A DNA stretch of 64,000 nt from Hyphomonadaceae bacterium (GTDB lineage: Bacteria; Pseudomonadota; Alphaproteobacteria; Caulobacterales; Hyphomonadaceae), in NCBI GenBank assembly GCA_024742355.1, contig JANSYM010000011.1, positions 43,627 to 107,626 on the forward strand, written 5' to 3'. Under the pieces are notes generated by a model. It saw only the letters and a program-made list of their open reading frames with translations. It searched no databases and was not told the DNA's origin. Shown here piece after piece: positions 8,680-17,200 of this stretch. The first letter of the stretch is position 1; the number at the start of each line of letters is the position of its first letter. Made by a program: the position numbers and the translations under genes.

Positions 8680-9510
8680 CTATTTGGCTGGCACTCCACC
8701 CGTCAGCGCCGTACTTAACTCACGGGCCAATTGACCCATATTCTCTGCTGCAACTTGTGGCGTTTTGGCCACACTTGCAAGTCTTGCTTGTTCCACAAAA
8801 GCAGACCCAACGACAACCCCATCTGCGATTTCAGCCATCGCAGCGGCCTGTTCGCCTGTTTTTATTCCGAATCCGACGCAAACCGGCAGTCCGGAGACGC
8901 GCTGCGCCATTTCCACGCCGGCGCGGATTTCTTGCGGATCCGCTGACCCCGCGCCAGTGACGCCGGCAACGGCAACATAATAGAGAAACCCGCTCGCTCC
9001 TTCGGCCACACGGGCCATCCGAGCTTCGTCAGTCGTCGGCGTGGCAAGCCGGATCACCGACAATTCATGCGCCGCATAGGCGTCACGAATGGGTTGATCT
9101 TCCTCAGGCGGCAAATCGACCAGGATCGTCCCGTCAATGCCGGCGTCTGCAGCCGCTGACGCAAACGCCTCATATCCCATCGTATGGACCGGATTGGCAT
9201 AGCCCATCATGATCAGCGGCGTGTCCGGATCATCTTCCCGAAAGCGCTTCGCCAGGGTCAGGACATCGCCGAGCGTTGTCTTGTTGGCCAGCGCCCGCAA
9301 AGCGGCTTTCTGGATCGCCGGGCCGTCTGCCATCGGGTCTGTAAACGGCGCGCCCAGCTCGATCGCATCGGCGCCATTGTCGCGCAGCGCACACATCGCC
9401 TGATAGGACGAGTCCAGGTCTGGATCGCCCGCCATGATGTACGCTACCAGCGCCGCACGACCTTCAGCCTTAACCTTGGCGAAGCGCTTGTCTATTCGGG
9501 ATGTCGGCAT
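8680..9510 (-). CDS. trpA: Tryptophan synthase subunit alpha
   Basis: This 276-residue TIM-barrel enzyme cleaves indole-3-glycerol phosphate to indole and glyceraldehyde-3-phosphate, and passes indole to TrpB. The catalytic residues match Glu51 (AIELGAPFTDP) and Asp62 (ADGPAIQ); the phosphate-binding glycine-rich loops GVTGAG and GFGIK are present. Unusually, trpB is not next to it: the trpB stop is about 2.8 kb upstream, beyond two opposite-strand genes. The gene immediately upstream is cutA, whose stop codon abuts the trpA ATG without a gap. Confidence 0.96.
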   Translation of the reverse strand: MPTSRIDKRFAKVKAEGRAALVAYIMAGDPDLDSSYQAMCALRDNGADAIELGAPFTDPMADGPAIQKAALRALANKTTLGDVLTLAKRFREDDPDTPLIMMGYANPVHTMGYEAFASAAADAGIDGTILVDLPPEEDQPIRDAYAAHELSVIRLATPTTDEARMARVAEGASGFLYYVAVAGVTGAGSADPQEIRAGVEMAQRVSGLPVCVGFGIKTGEQAAAMAEIADGVVVGSAFVEQARLASVAKTPQVAAENMGQLARELSTALTGGVPAK

Positions 9511-9834
9511 TTATTCAGGTTCCGTATTCTCTTCGACCCAGGCCTTGTAAGGTGCGTTCACATGCGTACAGCCGAGCGCAACAATGGCCGGGACATCATA
9601 GGGGTGATGGGCGTTTACAATCGCTTCAATTCTGGCGAAATTTTCCGCTGGCGCCTTTAACCAAACAATGAACTCAAACGCCTGTTCCACAACGCCTTTC
9701 CAGCGATAGGTCGAAGCCATCGGGCCCTCGATATTGGCACAGGCGGCGGCGCGCGTTTCGACGGCTTCGTCCGCAATTGCGCGGGCGACGCGCTGGCGCG
9801 GGCAGGTCACCCTGATCAGGAGCAGGTCTGTCAT
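9511..9834 (-). CDS. cutA: Divalent-cation tolerance protein CutA
   Basis: This 107-residue protein matches the CutA1 family, a small trimeric ferredoxin-like fold protein linked to copper/divalent-metal tolerance, whose molecular role is not settled. Family features are an AACANIEGPMASTYRWKG core, the FIVWLKA strand and the HPYDVPAIVAL segment. The ATG at 9834 gives the usual family length; the frame is open for 30 more codons upstream, but that stretch does not resemble CutA. The stop abuts the trpA start, so cutA and trpA probably share a transcript. CutA between trpB and trpA is not the usual arrangement. Confidence 0.92.
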   Translation of the reverse strand: MTDLLLIRVTCPRQRVARAIADEAVETRAAACANIEGPMASTYRWKGVVEQAFEFIVWLKAPAENFARIEAIVNAHHPYDVPAIVALGCTHVNAPYKAWVEENTEPE

Positions 9835-10015
9835 ACGATTTTCATCCTTACAGAGGCGCCACTTCCTCTGTCTGAGCGCGCCTGTCAACAGTTTCGCGTA
9901 CTCGTGGAATACCAGCGGCGGCAATAATTAACCAACCCTTAAGCCGCTTGATTGCAGAGCTGTCTCCAGACACAGGCCCGGCACGAGACGGGCCGCATGC
10001 GAGCGGACGCGAATT

Positions 10016-11410
10016 TTGGCCCAGATCAGTAGCCTTTCTGCCCTAGACCCGTCCGCCTACGATATCATTATCGTCGGCAGCGGACCGGCCGGATGCAGCC
10101 TGGCCGATCGCCTAAGCGCAAAAGGCGTTTCCTGCCTGATTATCGAAACCGGCCTGAACGCATACAATCAGGATATCCAAACCGCCTACACCGCCATGGA
10201 CACGCGCGGACACTTTGGCGATCAGCACTGGGCCCAGCACTGGATTCGCGCGTTTGGCGGCACATCCATGGTCTGGGGCGGATGGTGCGCGCCGCTGGAT
10301 GAGCAGGACTTCGAGGCGTGGCCGATCACGCGCTCAGATATCAGGCCCTATTACGACGTCGCGGCCGATATTCTGAAGCTGGACCGCGTGATCAATTCCT
10401 ATGACGCCGCCTATCTGCCGGGCTTTCGCTTCAAGCCGTTCCGGACCGTCTATGGCGCAATGCGGTTCGGGGAGGAATATCAGTCTTTCCTGACCGCGCC
10501 TGGGTCTGTCGACGTGTTGCTTGGCGTAACGGTCACAGCGTTGCAGCCTGACGCGGCGCGCAATCGTGTTGTTGGGGTCGGCCTGCATCAGCAGGACGGG
10601 ACTGCGCGGCGGGTTTCTCTGCGCGATGAGCAACGCCTGGTTCTCGCCGCAGGCGGCATGGGCAATGCGCAGCTGCTGCTCAATCCTGCGCCAGACAGTG
10701 AGACTGGCGTCGGCAATGAAACCGATCAGGTCGGCCGGTTTCTGATGGAGCATCCGCACTATATCAACACTGCCGCCCTGGTCGGCCGCAGGCGCCTGAT
10801 GCCGCCAACGCCGCCCGCCAATTTTGGTGATCATGTCCAGAACATCCTGGCTGATCGCACGACCTATGCGAAGACCGGCAAACTGTCCGTGGCGATGGAA
10901 CTGGTCGAGCGCGAGCTCAACCCGAGAGACCGCGTCGAGCGTTTCCTGCGCGACAAGTATGACGGTGAATTTATCGCCTACAATATCAATATTCGCAGCG
11001 AAATGCCGGCCAGCCCGGACAATCGCGTCACCCTGGCGCCGAGCCGTGACCCCTCCGGATTACCTCTCTTGAAGACCATGTGCATGGCTGGCAGCGATAC
11101 CGTCCGTCCGATTTTCGCGGTCCTGGAAGCGCTCGGAAAAACCGTGATGGCGCGCGATGATGGCCGCGTCTTCATCCACAATGAGACGCTGGTCAGCAAT
11201 CCCAGCGGCGGCGGTCACACGATGGGCACAACCGCGATGGGCAGCGATCCGCGCAGCAGCGTAGTTGATGCCAATTGCAAGGTGCATCGCTACACCAACC
11301 TTTATGTCGCCGGCAGTTCGGTCTTCACATCAGGTGGCTCGGCCAATCCGACCCTGACGATCATCGCGCTCGCCGCCCGTCTCGCTGATCATCTCACAGG
11401 TGCCGCATGA
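10016..11410 (+). CDS. GMC-type FAD-dependent oxidoreductase
   Basis: This 464-residue flavoprotein has an N-terminal FAD-binding GSGPAG motif (residues 21-26) after DIIIV, and the GMC C-terminal signature with GGGHTMGTTAMG and a final NPTLTIIALAARLADHL segment. GMC enzymes oxidise alcohols or sugars, and the closest architectural parallels are membrane-linked sugar dehydrogenase large subunits. The substrate is unknown. No ATG is available; the likely start is a TTG at 10016 without a clear ribosome binding site. The protein itself has no signal peptide. The next gene overlaps it by 4 bases (ATGA) and encodes a small protein with a Tat-like signal, suggesting a two-subunit exported complex. 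Confidence 0.88.
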   Translation: MAQISSLSALDPSAYDIIIVGSGPAGCSLADRLSAKGVSCLIIETGLNAYNQDIQTAYTAMDTRGHFGDQHWAQHWIRAFGGTSMVWGGWCAPLDEQDFEAWPITRSDIRPYYDVAADILKLDRVINSYDAAYLPGFRFKPFRTVYGAMRFGEEYQSFLTAPGSVDVLLGVTVTALQPDAARNRVVGVGLHQQDGTARRVSLRDEQRLVLAAGGMGNAQLLLNPAPDSETGVGNETDQVGRFLMEHPHYINTAALVGRRRLMPPTPPANFGDHVQNILADRTTYAKTGKLSVAMELVERELNPRDRVERFLRDKYDGEFIAYNINIRSEMPASPDNRVTLAPSRDPSGLPLLKTMCMAGSDTVRPIFAVLEALGKTVMARDDGRVFIHNETLVSNPSGGGHTMGTTAMGSDPRSSVVDANCKVHRYTNLYVAGSSVFTSGGSANPTLTIIALAARLADHLTGAA

Positions 11411-11868
11411 GTATGACACGGCGAGAAGGCTTGCTCGCGATTGCGGGCGTTGTGGCCGGCGGCATTGTCGCCAATGCGACGAATTTCGCCGTCACGACAC
11501 TCGGACGCGACACCAGCGGACCGCCCCCGGTCACGGCGTTTGAACCGACCGGACTCGGCATGGGCTGGGTGCTCTCGGACGCCGACCTTGAAGAGCTGGG
11601 CGCACTCGGAACGCAGGACATCGATGCCTCCCGGTTCGAGGTCACGGAGCGGCTTGATTATCTCGGCGGAGATGTCGCCGCGTTTCGCGCCGTCAGCTCT
11701 GGCGACTGCGCCGCGGCCTGCGACAGCGACCCCGCGTGCACGCGCTTCACTTATGCGACAACCCGGCATGAGACGACCGCCAAGCGCAAGATGTGCTGGC
11801 TCAAGAATGACGAGATCGAAAGCAGCCGTGAGAATGCCGGGGCGTATATTTCAGGGCAGAAGCGGTGA
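11407..11868 (+). CDS. Small PAN/Apple-domain protein with a Tat-like signal
   Basis: This 153-residue protein starts with a twin-arginine-like segment (MTRREGLLAIAGVVAGG) followed by a hydrophobic stretch, which suggests Tat export or membrane anchoring. The C-terminal half looks like a PAN/Apple domain: cysteines in GDCAAAC, PACTRFTY and MCWLKNDE are spaced as in bacterial PAN modules that bind carbohydrate or protein. Its start overlaps the GMC gene stop in an ATGA junction, so the two are translated together. In gluconate and fructose dehydrogenases a Tat-bearing small subunit carries the GMC subunit across the membrane; a similar role here is inference. Confidence 0.75.
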   Translation: MSMTRREGLLAIAGVVAGGIVANATNFAVTTLGRDTSGPPPVTAFEPTGLGMGWVLSDADLEELGALGTQDIDASRFEVTERLDYLGGDVAAFRAVSSGDCAAACDSDPACTRFTYATTRHETTAKRKMCWLKNDEIESSRENAGAYISGQKR

Positions 11869-11885
11869 GTCCGTGGGACCGCCAA

Positions 11886-12335
11886 TCAGCTCTGATCGCA
11901 CTTTCTTTCGTCTTCGAACTCGAACATCGCAACATAGACTTCCAAGTCTGACCAATCGTCACCTTCGATCCGTTCCTTGGGCAAAGCGGTTAGATTCAGT
12001 CTCAAGAAACAAGCTTCGTTTTCGGGCCAATCAAACCAATACTGGTTTGCCGCTCCCGATGCCCACTCGAAGCCACTTCTTTTCAACTCCGCTGCATACC
12101 AGTTTAACGGTTCGAACTCCTCGCCCAAGGCGCTTGAAGGGAACTCGATGCAGACGCGCGCGGGATCCTGGTCCAGCTTCTGCCCAAATACTTCACACGG
12201 CGTCTGAATTCGTCCGAGCTCATGAACGGGAAGACGTATTCCGTTTTGCAATTCAAACTCGACTGGGTCATTCTGGGCTGAGCAGGCCGCGAGCCCAAAC
12301 AGTATGATTGCCGCAGACTTGATCAGTTTCCTCAA
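11886..12335 (-). CDS. Predicted lipoprotein of unknown function
   Basis: I do not recognise the 149-residue protein. With the TTG at 12335 as start it begins with two basic residues and a hydrophobic stretch ending in the lipobox LAAC at Cys18, a typical lipoprotein signal peptide. That TTG overlaps the trpB stop in a TTGA junction, identical in form to the accD-folC junction. The mature part is acidic, Trp-rich and contains three further cysteines. The frame is open further upstream but only inside trpB in another frame, so I prefer the short version. Its 3' end lies 17 bases from the convergent PAN gene. Confidence 0.7.
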   Translation of the reverse strand: MRKLIKSAAIILFGLAACSAQNDPVEFELQNGIRLPVHELGRIQTPCEVFGQKLDQDPARVCIEFPSSALGEEFEPLNWYAAELKRSGFEWASGAANQYWFDWPENEACFLRLNLTALPKERIEGDDWSDLEVYVAMFEFEDERKCDQS

Positions 12336-13543
12336 ATCTCCACCCCAAGCGCTTCCGCCACCGAGAACACGTCCTTGTCGCCGCGCCCGCACATGTTGAG
12401 GATCATCAGGCCGTCCTTGCCGAGCTCTTCAGCGACCTCGCCAACCCGTGCCAGCGCGTGACTTGGCTCAAGCGCCGGAATGATGCCTTCGAGACGTGTG
12501 CACAGCTGGAACGCGTCCAGCGCTTCATTGTCTGTGCAGGTGAGATACTCGGCCCGCCCGGTGTCACGCAGGAAGCTGTGTTCGGGACCGATGCCCGGAT
12601 AGTCGAGACCCGCCGAGATCGAGTGCGCGTCGATGATCTGGCCATCATCAGTCTGCAACAGATAGGTCTTGTTGCCGTGCAGGATTCCTGGCGCGCCGCC
12701 ATTCAGGGCGGCCGCGTGCTGCCCGGTCTCGATGCCATGCCCAGAGGCCTCGACGCCGATCAGGCGAACGCTTTCATCCTCAATGAACGGATGGAACAGG
12801 CCTATGGCGTTGGAGCCACCGCCAATGCAGGCCATGACCGCGTCTGGCAGCCGCCCTTCGCGATCGAGAATCTGCGCGCGGGCTTCCTTGCCTATGACGC
12901 TCTGGAAGTCGCGGACCAGCTCCGGGTAAGGGTGCGGGCCGGCCGCCGTGCCGATGCAATAGAACGTGTCATGGACATTGGTCACCCAGTCGCGCAGCGC
13001 TTCATTCATCGCGTCTTTCAGCGTGCCCGTGCCGGACGAAACCGGGACAATTTCCGCGCCGAGCAGTTTCATGCGGAACACGTTCGGCTTCTGGCGCTCG
13101 ACATCCGTCTCGCCCATGAAGACGACGCATTTCAATCCAAATCGCGCGCAGACTGTGGCGGTCGCCACGCCGTGCTGGCCAGCACCTGTCTCAGCAATGA
13201 TGCGGGTCTTGCCCATGCGCATCGCCAGCAGGACCTGGCCCAGGCAATTATTGATCTTGTGCGCGCCAGTATGGTTGAGTTCGTCACGCTTCAAATAGAT
13301 TTTCGCACCGCCAAAATGCTCGGTCAGACGCTCGGCGAAATAGAGCGGACTCGGTCGACCGACATAATGAGCCCACAGATCATCCATCTGCGCGTTGAAG
13401 GCCGGGTCCTGTTTCGCGGCACGGTATTCCTGCTCCAGATCGAGAATAAGCGGCATCAGAGTCTCGGCGACATAACGCCCGCCAAACTCACCAAAACGGC
13501 CATTCTCATCGGGCCACTGGTCCCAGGTATTACGCAAACTCAT
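12332..13543 (-). CDS. trpB: Tryptophan synthase subunit beta
   Basis: This 403-residue PLP enzyme condenses indole with serine to form tryptophan. The PLP lysine is Lys96 in HTGAHKINN, and the phosphate-binding GGGSNA loop follows in the C-terminal half. The ATG at 13543 yields the standard family N-terminus; the frame upstream runs antisense-like through trpF and has no TrpB similarity. trpF ends 11 bases upstream. The stop overlaps the start of the lipoprotein gene. trpA is displaced to about 2.8 kb downstream. Confidence 0.97.
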   Translation of the reverse strand: MSLRNTWDQWPDENGRFGEFGGRYVAETLMPLILDLEQEYRAAKQDPAFNAQMDDLWAHYVGRPSPLYFAERLTEHFGGAKIYLKRDELNHTGAHKINNCLGQVLLAMRMGKTRIIAETGAGQHGVATATVCARFGLKCVVFMGETDVERQKPNVFRMKLLGAEIVPVSSGTGTLKDAMNEALRDWVTNVHDTFYCIGTAAGPHPYPELVRDFQSVIGKEARAQILDREGRLPDAVMACIGGGSNAIGLFHPFIEDESVRLIGVEASGHGIETGQHAAALNGGAPGILHGNKTYLLQTDDGQIIDAHSISAGLDYPGIGPEHSFLRDTGRAEYLTCTDNEALDAFQLCTRLEGIIPALEPSHALARVGEVAEELGKDGLMILNMCGRGDKDVFSVAEALGVEI

Positions 13544-13554
13544 ATGATCGCTCT

Positions 13555-14214
13555 CTAGGCTGATTTTGCGGCGTCGATGAACGCCCGGATCAAGTCCTCG
13601 TCCTTTAGACCCGGCGCGCGCTCCACGCCAGAGGAAACATCCACGGCTGTCGCACCTGTCGCAGTGATGGCATCCTCGACGTTTTCGGGCGTCAGTCCAC
13701 CGGCCAGCAGCCAGGGCACGTCCGGTTCGAAATTCTCGAGCAGGGACCAGTCCCAGGCCTCGCCATTGCCGCCTGGACGATCGGCATCCTCGGGCGGTTT
13801 GGCATCGATCAGCAAGCGATCCACACGCCATTGATCGAGCGCCTCAAGATCATCCTCATTTGAAACCCCGACAGCGCGCCACAGTTCGCAGACGCCGCTG
13901 CAATCGCGCCACCAGCGCAGGACCTGATCAGGATGTTCCTTGCCATGCAGCTGGATCGCATCGGGCTCGACCTCGTGCAGGACGTCATCGAACAGATCTT
14001 CGTCCGGATCGACGAGCAGAATGACAGACAGCAAGCCAAGGTCCTGGGCAAAATCGGACAGGGCGCAGACTTCGTCCAGCGCCTCTTCGCCCTCACCCAG
14101 CACATTTCGCGGACTTTTCCGGTAGAGCACAAAGCCGACCCAATCGGCGCCAGCTTCCGCCGCCGCGCGAATATGAGCCGTGTCCTGTAGTCCGCAGATC
14201 TTTACCTGTGCCAT
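13555..14214 (-). CDS. trpF: Phosphoribosylanthranilate isomerase
   Basis: This 219-residue TIM-barrel enzyme converts phosphoribosylanthranilate to CdRP in tryptophan synthesis. The N-terminal VKICGL motif carries the catalytic Cys7; the [11 protein letters not shown] strand and the phosphate-binding [11 protein letters not shown] and VDVSSGVE segments are typical. I chose the ATG at 14214 because it puts KICG at the standard distance from the start; an upstream GTG at 14238 would add 8 residues. It heads the short trpF-trpB transcription unit and lies 42 bases after the large DUF11 gene on the same strand. Confidence 0.95.
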   Translation of the reverse strand: MAQVKICGLQDTAHIRAAAEAGADWVGFVLYRKSPRNVLGEGEEALDEVCALSDFAQDLGLLSVILLVDPDEDLFDDVLHEVEPDAIQLHGKEHPDQVLRWWRDCSGVCELWRAVGVSNEDDLEALDQWRVDRLLIDAKPPEDADRPGGNGEAWDWSLLENFEPDVPWLLAGGLTPENVEDAITATGATAVDVSSGVERAPGLKDEDLIRAFIDAAKSA

Positions 14215-14256
14215 GGCGGTCAGGTGCGCCGCTGTCACTTGGAAGTCAAGCAGGGA

Positions 14257-17200
14257 TTAGTTGGCGCCCAGGCCAAGGTCTTCGACCAGCGCTTTAATCG
14301 TGTTCTGATCAAACTTCGCGCGCAGTTTGATGTACGGGCCTTCCTGCTTGTATTTGGCCGCTTCGAAATCATCATCATCGAAGCCGGATGCATTCCAGCC
14401 AACGCTGATCCATACGTTCTTTTCCGGGCTGAAGCCGATGCTTGGACCATAGGACCAGGCCTGCGTGCTGCTCGCATCTCCTGACGTCCAGGTGGCGTGG
14501 AAGCCCAGGTCAAACTTCTTGGTCACGTCGTGGCGAACTTCGCCGCCAATCAGGTGCGTAAAGCCGCTGGCACTGGCGCCATTGAAGTCCGTCTCGACAT
14601 GTTTGACGCCGTGATAGATCGACAATTGCGTGCGCTTCGAGACCATCGCGTTCACGGCGAGATTATTGACCAGCTTGGACCGGTTCTGCACGCCGTCTTC
14701 CTTCATGTGGCCATAGTCGAAGCGATTCAGCACCACGACACCTTCCCCGCGCGGGCGCCAGGCCGCGCCGATGCGAAGATCGGTCTGCTTGCGGTTTGCC
14801 TGATCGGTCAGCGACTCTTTTTGTTGCCGTGCAGCCGCGGAGAAAGACAGCGTCTTCGTAATCTCCCGGGCCCCGCCCAGCACCGCGACCAGACGCTTGC
14901 CGGACGTGCTGTCGCGCGCCTCGATCCGTCCGGAGGCTGCCATGCCGTCGATCTGGAACCCGGCGCCAAGATAGGCCGATGTATATTGCTCCGATTGCGT
15001 CAGCGGGCTGCGCACACCGTCTTCGAGCGGGCCAAAGGCCGCGTCAGGAGCGACCTCCAATGGAGCATCGCCGCCGTCAACATTAGCGCGGCGGGCGAGA
15101 CCGCCGCTCAGCGTCCAGGCATCATTGACTTGCCAGACCTGATCGACGCCGACCGTAGCCCCAATGCGCCGTGCGCTCTCCTGGGTCAGCATGTCCGCCC
15201 CGGCGCGGATCTGCGTGCCGCCGCGCGGCTCCCAGGTGATGCCGGCAACCGTGTTTTGACCGGAGGCATGATCGCCATTGGTGATTTCGTGGCGCAGGTT
15301 CAGCGTCGCCGTCTTGCCAAGTGTCTTATCAAGACCCAGCACAGTGCGTCCTGGGAAAAGGGTCGCCTCATCATTGGCGCCGACCTGGTTCAACGGCTCT
15401 TCCCAGACGGCACTGACGGTCAGACCCTGGTCGAGGAAGGTCTTGCGCAATCCGGCGAGCAGCAGCACCGAGCGCCGGTCGTCGTCTTCGCTGTCATATT
15501 CCTCGGCAACGGCGCGCAGCCCGATGCTGGCACCGAAAGTCTGACTGTCCTGCGTCACCAGCGCATCGGCGACGGTCCGCTGCGCGCCCTGGCTGAGATT
15601 GGTCTCGCGGTAGGCCTGCGCTTCCACCCGGCGGACTGAGCGATCATTGCTGCCTTCGATTTCCTGCACGCCGATCTCGGCGCTGATTTGCGCGCCAATG
15701 CGGCGCAGTGCGGACGTATTCGACGCTTGTTGCCCGAGGCCGAAGCCTTCGGTTTCCTGCCGGTAATACCCGGTCATACTCAGCTTTTCCGTCCGCCGCG
15801 TGGCCTCGATCAACACCGCATCTCCCGACATGTCACCGAGCTCGGTATTGGCTTCCGTGGTTGCGACCTCGGCGCGGATTTCCGTGCTCTCATCCACGGT
15901 GACGGTCAGATCGGCCGCGGCCAGACGCGACCCGTCAAAGCCTTGCGAGGCTCCATCTTCTTCATGGACCAAGGTAATGCCGGTTTGTACTTTGCCATCC
16001 GCAAGTCGCGTTGCAGCACGCAAGCCAGCGGTAATTCCGCGTTCGCCCGCCTCGGATGTTTCATAATCGATGACGATCACGTTTGGATTCAACGCCGCGT
16101 CGGACGCGTCGACGGGCTGACGGAAGAAGATCTCGCCGGTAGTATAGTCGATGTCATAGTCGACATAGCGATTGTAGCGGCGCACCGCGAGGACCTGATC
16201 GGCCCTGAACCGGTCACGCGTTTCGACCGAAATCACCTCTGAGGACCGCACCAGCGGCGCCGAGCGCAAGCGGAAGGGACCTGACGTGCCGTCGGCGGCG
16301 AGTTCATCTTTCACGAAGGTCTGATTGGTCTGGGACGCAAATGCCGTGACGGTCAGTGTTTCGCTTTCATAATCCGCCTTCAGGCCGGACAGACGGCGCG
16401 CATAACGACCAAGATCGGTCTCGGTGAAACCCGTTTCATAGTCGCCAAACAGGGCCTGGAACGTGTTCTTTTCCAGTTTGACATAGACCGGGTAGCGGCT
16501 TTCGGCATTGTTATGCTGCCACGTGCGATCGCCATAGAGCGTGTAATAAGCGTTGGGGTCGATCTCGTCGAAAATCTCACCATCCGCATCGCCGCGGCGC
16601 TTGGCCGTGTCGACCGCAATCGTCAGCAACCAGTCGCCTTTGACCACACCCTTGGCAAAGAAAGCGAGACGGCCATCGGCCATTTTGCGATTGATATCGG
16701 GATCGTCGGCATCCGCGAATCGGGTGCTCATGCCTTCGGCTTCGGCGACACCGACAACGATCCAGTCGCGTTTTTCGGATTCCAGCCAGATGTCGATTTC
16801 TTCGACCGAACCATCGGCAAGCTGAACCTCGAGGCGCGCGCGCCCGGAATCGAGCGTGGGCTCCAACTCTACGAGCGCAATACCGTCAGCACCAACGCGA
16901 ATGCCGGAGACCGCCGAGAATCCCGCATCCACTGGCGCCTCGAATTCTTCTTCGGCTTCCTGGGCCAGTCGGTAAGGGGCGGCGACACTGATTTCGACAA
17001 TCCGGCCCTCATGAACCGGATGTCCGGCGCCATCCTCGAGGCGAACGGCGATCACCGGCTTGGTCCGACCGTCCGCGACCGCAATCGACTGATCATCGAC
17101 CAGTCGCGCCCGCGCAACCTCGTCAACAAACCAGACCGAGCGCGTTAGGGTCTCCAGTTCCACACCGTTTTCGTCGTAGAGCCGCGCCGTGAACGTGTTT

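Noticed and set aside
12458..13558. 366-codon plus-strand open frame
   Set aside because: Antisense to trpB over its full length; composition is typical of a shadow frame.
14214..14256. Possible trp leader peptide/attenuator before trpF
   Set aside because: Only 42 bases separate trpF from the DUF11 gene, too short for a leader and stem-loops, and no Trp codon run is seen.
14497..15639. 380-codon plus-strand open frame
   Set aside because: Antisense to the barrel part of the large DUF11 gene; no recognisable domain.
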